Shown here one piece after another: positions 1 to 6,768 of a DNA stretch of 64,000 nucleotides; the stretch's first letter is position 1, and each line of letters begins with the position of its first letter. The notes under the pieces are model-generated. The model did no database searches. It had not been told where the DNA came from and saw nothing but the letters and a program-made list of their open reading frames with translations. Source of the DNA: Phaeobacter bryozoorum. GTDB taxonomy: Bacteria > Pseudomonadota > Alphaproteobacteria > Rhodobacterales > Rhodobacteraceae. Where the stretch lies: NCBI RefSeq assembly GCF_041893525.1, contig NZ_CP169068.1; one strand, given 5' to 3'. The position numbers and the translations under genes were made by a program.

Positions 1-585
1 AGGTAGTCCTCGGTATTCAGGGCCATTCTTCTCGACGGTGCCTTTCTCAATCGCCTTGTTCAGGACAGTGCGGATCACGCCGTCGGAGAACCCGGTTTCG
101 TCAGACAGTTCCTTCACGGTGCGCGGTCGATCCAGAAGCGCCATGACCTTGGGGCGTGCCTCCATGTATCGAACGGCTTTCCGTTTCGGTTCCTTGCGTC
201 GTTTGGCAGGGGGTCGCGCCCGCGCGTCCTTTTCACGCTCCCACAGTTCGCGGGCCGCTTCGACATGGTTCAAAGAACCGCGCCCCTCGTAGTGGTCGAG
301 AGCCTTTGTGTCGCCTTCGAGAACGCGGACCACGCGCGCCCGAACGTCATCACCGTTGAAACCGATGGCGTCGCAAAGCTCGGTTCGCCGCTTCGCCCAC
401 GCACCCGAATGGTCAGTCAGAAACCGCATGGCTTCGTACCGCGACTTTTTTCCCTCAGCTTGATTGGACGCCAGAGTGGTGGGGCCAAACAGGTCCAAGA
501 TCGCGCGAGACAGAACAGCAAAGATCAGGAGTTCTTCGGGCGGCGTTCGCGAATTGTGCTGGCCAAAATCGGGGTCGGTGAGCAT
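1..585 (-). CDS. Hypothetical phage protein with C-terminal winged-helix-like segment, partial
   Basis: An open frame of 195 codons starts at 585 and runs off the left edge without a stop. Its ATG overlaps the TGA of the upstream portal-like gene in a TGATG junction, so the two are translationally coupled, which is why this start is chosen. The protein opens MLTDPDFGQHNS. A basic stretch rich in Arg and Lys lies around residues 120-140. It is followed by a segment reading LLDRPRTVKELSDETGFS that looks like the helix-turn-helix of a winged-helix domain (about residues 150-190). I do not recognise the family. DNA binding is an inference from that segment only. Confidence 0.6.
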   Translation of the reverse strand, partial: MLTDPDFGQHNSRTPPEELLIFAVLSRAILDLFGPTTLASNQAEGKKSRYEAMRFLTDHSGAWAKRRTELCDAIGFNGDDVRARVVRVLEGDTKALDHYEGRGSLNHVEAARELWEREKDARARPPAKRRKEPKRKAVRYMEARPKVMALLDRPRTVKELSDETGFSDGVIRTVLNKAIEKGTVEKNGPEYRGLP

Positions 586-1967
586 CACGCAACCCCAGGC
601 ATGGGCAGCACGTTATCGTCCTCCTCGATCAGGTCGCGTTCATCGTCGAGTGCGCGGTTCACGTCCATCAGTTCGCCCTTCTTGAGATTCATCAGGAAGG
701 TATCGTGGGAGATCGCGCCAGCGGTGTATGCCTTGAGCAGGGCCGTGAGAATGGCCGGGTCCATCTGGGCGGTCACGAAGTCACGGTGCAGTTTGAAGAC
801 TACATCGTCTGCGGTGCCGGGACGCGTCCACTCAGCGGCAAGGCGCAGGAGCTTCGTCAGGCCCGCTTCGACCATGTTGACGCTGCTGTGAAGCAGGGAC
901 AGTTCGGAACGGTGGCGCAGACGGGCCGTGTCGGTGGTCTCGTTGCGGCCTTTGCCGTCATAGACCATCCGTGCGCCGAGGGTTGCCATTTGAGCCGTGA
1001 GATCGTCGAGAGCGGTCTTTTGCGCGGCGATGCCTGCACCCGTGAACTCGAGCATTCCCGCTTGTGCGCCTTGCGGCAGAACCCAAAACGCGCCGCTGCC
1101 GATTTGCCGCGGCATGTTCTTCTCATTGAGCGACCCGGCGACCCAAGGCGTCGGCTGAGACGTCAGGTAGAGCGACCAGTAGTAGTCAGCGGACACGCGC
1201 CAGTGCGCGAGGTTGACGTTCACAAGGTCAAGGAAGGGCGGCTTTTCAACGTCGGCTTTCAGGTTGTAGGGCGACACGATCACCGCCGGAATGTCGAACA
1301 ATGGCGAGCCGTCGATTGTCGGCGTGATGTCTTCGCCGATTTGTACTTCTTCAACGGTCTGAATGTCAGGGCCGTTGCGCTGCGATTTTACGTGGTAGCG
1401 TTTGACAGTATAGGCCGGGTCGAGGGTCAGGACGAGGTGCTGCTCGACCCCTGTGTCTTCGAGATCATGGTTGGTCTCGTGCAGCCGCAGGTAGGTCAGC
1501 TTTTGACGCCCTCCGACAAGCTCTTCTTTCCAGTCCAAGATCAACTCTGCGTCGAAGGTGGAAATGAACGGAGCAGAGCCGGGTGCTGCGCCGTCGGTCG
1601 GGTAGTCGAGCAGTATCGCATACCGGCCAAGGGACAGGACTTCGCGCAGGGCGCTTTCCAGAAGCACGTCGAGCGAATGCCCCTCGAAGGTTGCCGCGTC
1701 ACGCATCCCTGCAATCCGTTCGGGCAATTCAAGGACTGGGGCATTGCGCGTCACCGCACCGACCATACCGCGCAGAGTGCGCTCGGCGACCGCATAGAAG
1801 GACGACCCCTGCACATAGCGGGTGTATTGGGCCGTCGTCATGCCCTCGGGTTCGGGCAAATATCGTGCGCCAGCGTTTTTCAGCCGGTCTTCGCCCGCGA
1901 TCACATCGCGGATTTTGTCATAGGCTTGGCGCTGCTCTTGGTAGGTGCGATGCTTGATCTTGGTCAC
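585..1967 (-). CDS. DUF4055-type phage portal-like protein
   Basis: This 460-residue protein resembles the DUF4055 family of phage proteins, which are regarded as portal-like. The visible similarity is the N-terminal segment AGARYLPEPEGMTTAQYTRY followed by repeated FYAVAERTLRGMVGAV-like helices. A portal forms the ring through which DNA enters the capsid. I chose the GTG at 1967 because it overlaps the TGA of the upstream gene in a GTGA junction; an in-frame start nine codons earlier (1994) would lie deep inside that gene. The next gene downstream overlaps its stop in a TGATG junction. No terminase gene is visible upstream within the window. The family assignment is from memory of sequence patterns and not from a search. 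Confidence 0.75.
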   Translation of the reverse strand: MTKIKHRTYQEQRQAYDKIRDVIAGEDRLKNAGARYLPEPEGMTTAQYTRYVQGSSFYAVAERTLRGMVGAVTRNAPVLELPERIAGMRDAATFEGHSLDVLLESALREVLSLGRYAILLDYPTDGAAPGSAPFISTFDAELILDWKEELVGGRQKLTYLRLHETNHDLEDTGVEQHLVLTLDPAYTVKRYHVKSQRNGPDIQTVEEVQIGEDITPTIDGSPLFDIPAVIVSPYNLKADVEKPPFLDLVNVNLAHWRVSADYYWSLYLTSQPTPWVAGSLNEKNMPRQIGSGAFWVLPQGAQAGMLEFTGAGIAAQKTALDDLTAQMATLGARMVYDGKGRNETTDTARLRHRSELSLLHSSVNMVEAGLTKLLRLAAEWTRPGTADDVVFKLHRDFVTAQMDPAILTALLKAYTAGAISHDTFLMNLKKGELMDVNRALDDERDLIEEDDNVLPMPGVA

Positions 1968-2236
1968 TTGATGCCTCGCACGATCAGGGGCCAAGGAATG
2001 TCGAAATGGGCCGCATTGGCGACAACGCGGATGCGGACGCCTTCGGGCGTTCGATCAGCGATCACGCCCATGAGTTCGGCGCGCGGATGCAGGTCGTCGG
2101 ATTTTGCGGCAGCGATGATCAGTTGGTGGAGGTCATCAGGAGGCAGCGGCACGTCCATGTGGAAGGCCGTGTGAATGTCTTCGCCCAAGAGGCGGGAACC
2201 GTGAGGCGTCGGCTGGATTGTGACGTGCAGGGGCAT
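1964..2236 (-). CDS. Hypothetical phage protein, 90 aa
   Basis: This small protein (MPLHVTIQPTPHG start) precedes the portal-like gene and overlaps it by four bases, which supports co-translation. It is weakly amphipathic with several His residues and no membrane segment or signal peptide. I do not recognise a family. Its position as the first gene of the structural operon, just downstream of the regulatory gap, suggests a small accessory head or DNA-packaging protein, but nothing in the sequence shows this directly. Confidence 0.55.
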   Translation of the reverse strand: MPLHVTIQPTPHGSRLLGEDIHTAFHMDVPLPPDDLHQLIIAAAKSDDLHPRAELMGVIADRTPEGVRIRVVANAAHFDIPWPLIVRGIK

Positions 2237-2634
2237 TCGAATATCTTTCTCTGTTTGGATGTCGGCGGGCCGGTGCGGGCGACCTTCCGACTTGCGAGCA
2301 TAGAGAGAACATATCAGGAACGATCAGTGGGCGTTCCCGGAGTTTCAGGTAGCGAACCGCGAAAAGCAGGTGGCGCGAATGGGCGGTTTACGCAGGCTCG
2401 CAGAGCGCGTCAGAGACGGGCGGTTGTGGGGTGGCGGGCATGATGGTGGGGCGCATGTGCAGGAACGCGTTGCTTGGACGGTTTCGCTGCGGCTTTGATG
2501 CGGTGGCAGGGCATGGGCGATATGTGCCGTGCGGGCGCGGCGGGAAAATCGTGGATTTGTGATCTTCTAAACGCGCCCGGGTCCGGGGATCGACGGCAGA
2601 GAAAGGGGGTGGTCGAGGCCAAATCGACGAAAAC

Positions 2635-2659
2635 CTTGTAACATGCGGTGCGTTACAAG
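2635..2659. promoter_or_regulatory. Inverted repeat operator candidate, copy 1
   Basis: The arms CTTGTAAC and GTTACAAG are separated by nine bases. The same arms with the same spacer length recur at 6183-6207 directly upstream of the integrase, with one base different in the left arm. Two copies of a 25-bp dyad in one small element point to a common DNA-binding protein such as the element's repressor, its AlpA-like activator or the integrase itself. Confidence 0.6.
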
Positions 2660-2962
2660 TCGCGAATGCAGAAAGATGCTTACAGTTCAATGAGTTGGCG
2701 CACTGGACCCACTGATAGCCTATCAGTTGGGCTTGAGATACGCCTCAAGGGGACGTCTTTCTCACGGGAGTCAGGGACGATATTGACCAAGAAGATCACC
2801 GCTTTACGCGTATGTGATGATCAGGATTGCAAAGCAAAACACCGAGTAGATCATACAGCCTTGGACATGATGCACGCGAAAACTCTGTATTCTCAACGCG
2901 TTACTGCATTCTTGCGCCACGATCCTGCACGCCCTGATGCACGCCAATTCACCACTAACCTA

Positions 2963-2977
2963 TTGTAATCATTACAA
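2963..2977. promoter_or_regulatory. Perfect palindrome TTGTAAT-C-ATTACAA
   Basis: This 15-base palindrome shares the TTGTAA/TTACAA half-sites of the two larger dyads at 2635-2659 and 6183-6207, but with a one-base spacer. It may be a related operator with overlapping half-sites. Confidence 0.4.
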
Positions 2978-3070
2978 CTGATGCACGTGCTGCACGCCCT
3001 GCACGAGATTTGCTCGTCAACGTGAGTTGCAACAACAGCGGTCGACAATGTTGACTGCCGTTGTCGTTTT

Positions 3071-3094
3071 ACGCGCGCACGCGCACGCGCGCAC
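3071..3094. repeat. Alternating purine-pyrimidine (CG/CA) tract
   Basis: The stretch consists of 24 bases of uninterrupted alternating purines and pyrimidines built from CGCGCA units. Such tracts can adopt Z-DNA under supercoiling. It lies about 130 bases upstream of the short plus-strand gene, in the regulatory gap of the element. Confidence 0.45.
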
Positions 3095-3225
3095 AAATGC
3101 AAACCGCCTGTGCAGTACGCGCATCATACTTGGACCTATAACCGAGTTATTCCCACCTTGTTCCGTGGTCGGATACCGCTGCACGCTGCCTGTATGATGC
3201 CAAGCATCAACCCCAACGGAAAAGG

Positions 3226-3405
3226 ATGACCCGAATGCCTTTTGACTTCCCGCCCACAGTCCACCCCCGCCTTCTGAACCGCATGGCACGCGCAGGCGCG
3301 CTCAACGACCCCGCAACCTGTTCCCAATGGCTGCGGGATCGTGTTAATCGCGACAAACGGCGTCAGATCATGGGTGAATTGTTCGCCGCCGCAATCCCCG
3401 CCTAA
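3226..3405 (+). CDS. Small hypothetical protein, 59 aa
   Basis: This short gene begins ATG ACC CGA ATG and is preceded by an AACGGAAAAGG ribosome-binding region; a second ATG three codons later (3235) is an alternative start. The product (MTRMPFDFPPTVHPRLLNRM) is rich in Arg and Pro at the front and ends in a probable helix. It is the only plus-strand gene candidate of the element and its tail overlaps the tail of the convergent 393-aa gene by 38 bases. I recognise no family. Short opposite-strand genes beside an integration module are sometimes regulators, but that is inference. Confidence 0.4.
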   Translation: MTRMPFDFPPTVHPRLLNRMARAGALNDPATCSQWLRDRVNRDKRRQIMGELFAAAIPA

Positions 3406-4552
3406 AGGCATTCCTGCGGCGAGCAATTTCCCGTTGCTCGTCGCATGCCTTTTCGTCGTCGATACCATCCAATCGGCTCTGGAAATCGGCTTCAATCTCA
3501 GACCTTGGAATGCCGTCAGGTTTCATGACGCGCTCCATGGACGTCATGTTTGCGTTCCGAGCCTTCCAAGCTCTGTCGATCCATTCATTCCGCTGCGCTT
3601 CGAATTGCGCCTTGGTCATACTCGTGACCTGCATTCCGGTTTCCAGTAGATCGCGTTCATCCTGCGACGGCGCGCGCCACCCGTCGTCCCAGATTTCTGC
3701 AAAGGGTTCGACGTCTTCGACGTGATAGCGATCCCCATACCAATAGAAGCAAACGCGATGCTTCACCTGTTGCCCACCGACTTCTGCAATCTCGATCCCC
3801 GAGAACTCCTGACCGTTCCAAGGCTCGACCGGCTCTGAATAGTGATCGGCAACTGGGACGCCCTGCGGACGCGAATAGGTCAACTCGGCGCGCGCAACGT
3901 CGGGCAGTGTCAACGTCGCATCTGCGAGCACCCAAGCCATGCCGATCTCGTCGTCCGACCGACCGTGTAGCCCCGGATTGCCGACACGGCGACGGAATGC
4001 GCCATCGCCTCGCCCAAGACGAATTCCGTCACCATCGCGCACCCACCACTGATACTCGGGTTCTTCATCTGACTCTAACGCACGCACGAGGGCCTGATCG
4101 CGATTGAACTGATCGCACACCCGGCGAAGCCGTTCACGCCATTCGCTGAGGCGCTGCTGCACGTCTTCGCGTTGGTTTTCCGAGAACGGTCGCGTGCGCA
4201 TCGCCTCAAATCGGGACCACGACATAACCTTGCTGAGTTCAAGGGTTTTGAACCACCAGTTCATCGGTGCGTAGGGTGCCAGGTCGTCAATCGACTCAGG
4301 CGGTTCACACCATGCCCAAGGGTCAGCCCGGATTTCGTCGAACATGACGTCCAATGCGTTCACTACGGGTTCAACGACAGGCGTACCGCTCAATGCTTTT
4401 GACACGGTGCTTTTGTGGATCGGCCCCGTCATGTCGTCGAGACGTTCCCAGTTTTCGGCGAACCATGCCTCGACACGCTTGTTCTGCCCAAGGAGGAATT
4501 GCTTGATGGCGTCGGCTTCTTGAAAAACGACACTGTCTATTTTCTGAGCCAT
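3368..4552 (-). CDS. Hypothetical protein, 393 aa, of the integration module
   Basis: The chosen start MAQKIDSVVF at 4552 overlaps the TGA of the upstream HTH gene in a TGATG junction; a longer frame opening at 4612 would lie mostly within that gene. The protein is acidic in its first half and very basic at its C-terminus (REIARRRNAFRRGLRRRT). A segment STVSKALSGTPVVEP near residues 45-60 has the look of a helix-turn-helix, and Trp-rich stretches follow (about 75-100). There is no Walker motif, primase motif or membrane segment that I can see. Its place between an AlpA-like gene and the regulatory gap is where replication or immunity genes often sit, but its function is unknown. Confidence 0.6.
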   Translation of the reverse strand: MAQKIDSVVFQEADAIKQFLLGQNKRVEAWFAENWERLDDMTGPIHKSTVSKALSGTPVVEPVVNALDVMFDEIRADPWAWCEPPESIDDLAPYAPMNWWFKTLELSKVMSWSRFEAMRTRPFSENQREDVQQRLSEWRERLRRVCDQFNRDQALVRALESDEEPEYQWWVRDGDGIRLGRGDGAFRRRVGNPGLHGRSDDEIGMAWVLADATLTLPDVARAELTYSRPQGVPVADHYSEPVEPWNGQEFSGIEIAEVGGQQVKHRVCFYWYGDRYHVEDVEPFAEIWDDGWRAPSQDERDLLETGMQVTSMTKAQFEAQRNEWIDRAWKARNANMTSMERVMKPDGIPRSEIEADFQSRLDGIDDEKACDEQREIARRRNAFRRGLRRRTIHP

Positions 4553-4710
4553 CACCAATTCTCCTCGAGCCATGCGACCACGTCGTCGCGAAGGTATCGC
4601 ACAATTCGGCAATTGGGCTGCGAATATGACGGTCCAAAACCGTCTTTGCGCCAGCGAAGCATTGTTTCATCTGACACGCCAAGAAACTCGGCGGCTTCGG
4701 CGCTGGTCAT
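4552..4710 (-). CDS. AlpA/excisionase-like helix-turn-helix protein
   Basis: The product contains a MerR-like HTH_17 domain: TSAEAAEFLGVSDETMLRWR, followed by a wing with RIVRYLRDDVVAWLEE. Such proteins act as excisionases or as activators of integrase genes in phages and satellites. The ATG at 4710 gives 52 residues and starts right before the domain. A longer version from a TTG at 4779 (75 aa) is possible, with an in-frame stop just above it. The gene lies between the integrase and the 393-aa gene, overlapping the latter by one base, all on the same strand. The family is clear from the motif; the exact role in excision is inference. Confidence 0.75.
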   Translation of the reverse strand: MTSAEAAEFLGVSDETMLRWRKDGFGPSYSQPNCRIVRYLRDDVVAWLEENW

Positions 4711-4842
4711 TACCAGAGGTGGATTTGAACGGATCAAGTCCGCCCGGAGAGAAGTCAATTTGTGACGCGATTTGGTCAATGGTCATGATTATAGGTCCTG
4801 TGATGGGAACCCACATGACCGAACCGCGTCTCCCGCTTCCTG

Positions 4843-4857
4843 AGTGGCAATGCCACT
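4843..4857. promoter_or_regulatory. Palindrome AGTGGCA-A-TGCCACT
   Basis: A perfect seven-base inverted repeat with a one-base centre lies between the integrase stop and the HTH gene. It could be an operator for the HTH gene or the base of a weak hairpin. Two ACCTAT words and a CCTATAGG palindrome follow within 60 bases. Confidence 0.3.
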
Positions 4858-4927
4858 ACTCTCACGCGTCGGCCTCACACCTATCCGGGTCACCACCTAT
4901 AGGCATGGAGGTATTGGTGGCTTCAAT

Positions 4928-6172
4928 TTAGGCGGTGTTTCGGCGCAATTCAACAACGGAAGAAGGTGCTGCCTGAATCCGCTTGCTGATCGCCGCCGCA
5001 ATCGCATTTGCCGCCGCCTTCTGTTCTTCATACGTCGGTTCGCCATAGTGGCCGAGCATCCGCAGGTCATTGTCGGTCATGGTCTGCTGTGCCAGCCACC
5101 TGTGAACGTGACGCGGGGCTACCTCCCGCGCAACCGTCATCCAAAAGTGGCGCATGTCACCCGGCTTCGTCAGAGGCAGTTTGTCCAGCACGTCCAGGTG
5201 GCCGCGCGTTTCCCGGCGCACGACACGCGACGGGAACACCCATTCACAGTCATCAAAGCGAATTTCGTGAAGGCGTTTAAACAACCTGACCACATCGTCC
5301 GCGAGAACGATGGTGCGCTCAACCTCCTGACGCTTGAGCCTGTCGAAGGTCACAACACCGTCTTCGAGATCAACTTGGTCCCACGTCAAAGCGCGCAGCC
5401 CACGGCCTCGGAAGCCCGTATACCAAGTGATCTTCCAACACAGGCGGATATGCTCATTCGGGATTTCTTCGATCTCATCCCAGCGGTCCTCCCAAGGGAC
5501 TTGCATATCGAGTTTGCCCGTCTCGACGCGCGACCGCATCTTGGTGCCTTCCAGCAGCGACGGGATCGGCAGAGCAAGGGCGCAGAGCTTATTGATGAAA
5601 CGTACCGTCGCCCCGGCGACCGTAGCCGCGACATGGGCGGCATTCGGGCGCGTGATCTGCACGGCATTCAGGTATTGATTGATCTCAAGAATCGGCAACT
5701 TGTCCACATGCACGTCCGCCCATTGCGCCAGATGCTTGTTAAACGTCGCGCGGTAGTCCTTGGCCGTTGTCGCCAGCATCCGCGCCTTGCCCGATTGCCT
5801 GCTGGTAGTGCGGTGTTCGATGAACTGTTCAAGAGCCTCGCGAAACGTCGGCAGCGCGTTGGCCTTCTCGTCCGCCTCCTTCGCCCGTGTCTCGGCCTTG
5901 TTCAAGACGTCGCCCGACACGATGCCATGCGCGACAAGGCCGCGCTGATCCTTCGCCCATTTGCAGTGCGTCACCTTCGACGCCCATTGGGCGAGCTTGA
6001 CCGAGCGCACTTTGTTCGCTGTCGGATCCCACTTGTTAACGTACCAAGTCTTAACGCCGGTCTTTGTCACACAAAGGCGCAAGCCTTTCTGCTCAGGGTC
6101 TGTGTACCAGACGGTCTTGTCCGGCGTCGGAATCGCACCGACACTGGTGTCTGTGAATTTGATATGGGGCAT
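4928..6172 (-). CDS. int: Tyrosine-type site-specific integrase
   Basis: The 414-residue protein catalyses integration and excision of the element. The N-terminal 90 residues look like the arm-binding (DUF4102-like) domain, residues 107-200 like the core-binding SAM-like domain, and 225-400 like the catalytic domain. The box I arginine is in YTGFRGRGLRALTW (Arg255), with Lys280 as the likely beta-hairpin lysine. Box II reads GDMRH: Arg341 is present but Gly338 replaces the usual His of HxxR. LGH (His375) is followed by only six residues to Tyr381, the best nucleophile candidate, a shorter spacing than usual. The start is 142 bases from the tRNA 3' end, which is the expected place for a tRNA-targeting integrase. 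The family is certain; catalytic details are by eye. Confidence 0.92.
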   Translation of the reverse strand: MPHIKFTDTSVGAIPTPDKTVWYTDPEQKGLRLCVTKTGVKTWYVNKWDPTANKVRSVKLAQWASKVTHCKWAKDQRGLVAHGIVSGDVLNKAETRAKEADEKANALPTFREALEQFIEHRTTSRQSGKARMLATTAKDYRATFNKHLAQWADVHVDKLPILEINQYLNAVQITRPNAAHVAATVAGATVRFINKLCALALPIPSLLEGTKMRSRVETGKLDMQVPWEDRWDEIEEIPNEHIRLCWKITWYTGFRGRGLRALTWDQVDLEDGVVTFDRLKRQEVERTIVLADDVVRLFKRLHEIRFDDCEWVFPSRVVRRETRGHLDVLDKLPLTKPGDMRHFWMTVAREVAPRHVHRWLAQQTMTDNDLRMLGHYGEPTYEEQKAAANAIAAAISKRIQAAPSSVVELRRNTA

Positions 6173-6182
6173 TTTTGAATTC

Positions 6183-6207
6183 CTTGTAATGGCCTTTGCG
6201 TTACAAG
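6183..6207. promoter_or_regulatory. Inverted repeat operator candidate, copy 2
   Basis: The arms CTTGTAAT and GTTACAAG with a nine-base spacer lie 11 bases upstream of the integrase start. They match the dyad at 2635-2659 in arms and spacing. The position would let a bound protein block or activate integrase expression, or serve as an arm site for the integrase. Confidence 0.6.
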
Positions 6208-6292
6208 GTTCATGTTATGTTCTAACCGCACTCAAACCCAACCACGGATTGCGCAAGCACCTCATTTCATTGAGGTAATCGCTTTGAAACTC

Positions 6293-6310
6293 GGTGTTTA
6301 GCTGGTGTTT
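6293..6310. repeat. Direct repeat GGTGTTT, 11-base period, beside the attachment site
   Basis: Two copies of GGTGTTT (6293-6299 and 6304-6310) are spaced by one helical turn and end four bases before the encoded CCA of the tRNA. Short direct repeats at this place are typical of integrase arm-binding sites, but this is inference. Confidence 0.35.
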
Positions 6311-6313
6311 GAG

Positions 6314-6389
6314 TGGTGCCCCCACACGGACTCGAACCGCGGACCTACTGATTACAAATCAGTTGCTCTACCAGCTGAGCTATAGGGGC
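6314..6389 (-). tRNA. tRNA-Thr(TGT)
   Basis: The complement folds as a full tRNA: acceptor GCCCCTA pairs with TGGGGGC, the D arm contains GCTCAGCTGGTAGAGC, the anticodon loop is TTTGTAA with anticodon TGT flanked by the stem ACTGA/TCAGT, and the T arm contains GGTTCGAGTCC. The CCA end is encoded (6314-6316). The anticodon reads ACA threonine codons. Its 3' end is the attachment site of the element to the left, and the gene has been kept intact at this junction. Confidence 0.97.
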
Positions 6390-6768
6390 CTTGGGCAGCG
6401 AAATAGCGTCTCTGGATGGAGGGTGCAAGACGAAAAATTCGTCACCCACCCGAGAATTTCGCGGCGTCAATTTCGCAGCAGAGCCCGTGCCCTCTCGTAG
6501 CGATCGGCGCAGTGTTCGTCGTGGTCAGACAGGAGGCCGCTGAAGCCCTGCCTTGCAGGCGCATTGACGAAATAGTAGCGCTCAGGCGAAACCTGCGCCT
6601 GCTGGTTCGACAGGCAGGCGGTCAGGCAGCAAATGCCAATCTCTCCAGAGACCTACTGGCAGCGGTGGTGGAAATATATGATCATGGCCGCAACCGCATT
6701 GCAGGGGATGTCGCATACGTGTCGAAAGTATATGAACACCGCATCGCCAGAAAACCGGACGCCACAAC
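6390..6768. other. Gap between tRNA-Thr and glycosyltransferase gene
   Basis: No firm gene is seen here. The only candidate is a short minus-strand frame at 6467-6652. The rest should hold the tRNA promoter (right of 6389) and the promoter of the glycosyltransferase gene. Confidence 0.4.
6467..6652 (-). CDS. Possible small lipoprotein-like ORF with no clear start
   Basis: An open frame of 61 codons ends at 6467 and is bounded upstream by a TAG at 6653-6655. The reading ICCLTACLSNQQAQ resembles a lipobox region, and YYFVNAPARQGFSG followed by HCADRYERARALLRN reads like real protein. There is no ATG, GTG or TTG start in the frame before the lipobox. Either the start is unusual, or the gene is broken at the TAG, or it is chance. 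A short ATG peptide ends exactly at that TAG, which would fit a nonsense mutation. Confidence 0.3.
   Translation of the reverse strand, partial: VSGEIGICCLTACLSNQQAQVSPERYYFVNAPARQGFSGLLSDHDEHCADRYERARALLRN

Larger units (their letters stand above)
2237..3225. other. Non-coding regulatory gap of the integrated element
   Basis: No convincing gene fills this stretch of almost 1 kb. Open frames here are short, compositionally odd or start inside palindromes. It holds an inverted repeat CTTGTAAC-N9-GTTACAAG (2635-2659), a perfect 15-base palindrome (2963-2977), several dispersed TGCACG words between 2870 and 3010, and an alternating purine-pyrimidine tract (3071-3094). It sits between the divergent portal operon and the short plus-strand gene at 3226, so it probably carries the switch promoters of the element. 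Confidence 0.5.
1..6313. mobile_element. Integrative element (prophage or phage satellite), right end only
   Basis: A tyrosine integrase gene ends its upstream region directly at the 3' end of a tRNA-Thr gene, the classic arrangement for phage-type integration into a tRNA. Leftward from the integrase lie an AlpA-like HTH gene, an unrecognised gene, a regulatory gap and a DUF4055 portal-like gene. The left end and the second attachment site lie outside the window. A portal gene so close to the integration module, with no early, lysis or terminase genes between, could fit a compact satellite, but the rest of the element is not visible, so this is inference. Confidence 0.8.

Noticed and set aside
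705..2174. A 489-codon plus-strand open frame opposite the portal-like gene
   Set aside because: It is antisense to a gene with a recognisable family and with overlapping start and stop junctions. Its own translation shows no family pattern. GC-rich codon use opens such frames on the other strand.
2648..2968. A 106-codon plus-strand frame in the regulatory gap of the element
   Set aside because: Its GTG start lies inside the inverted repeat at 2635-2659, no ribosome-binding site precedes it, and the product has no family pattern.
4844..6178. A 444-codon plus-strand open frame opposite the integrase
   Set aside because: It mirrors the integrase gene, which has clear motifs, and its translation is rich in Arg, His and Pro without any domain pattern.
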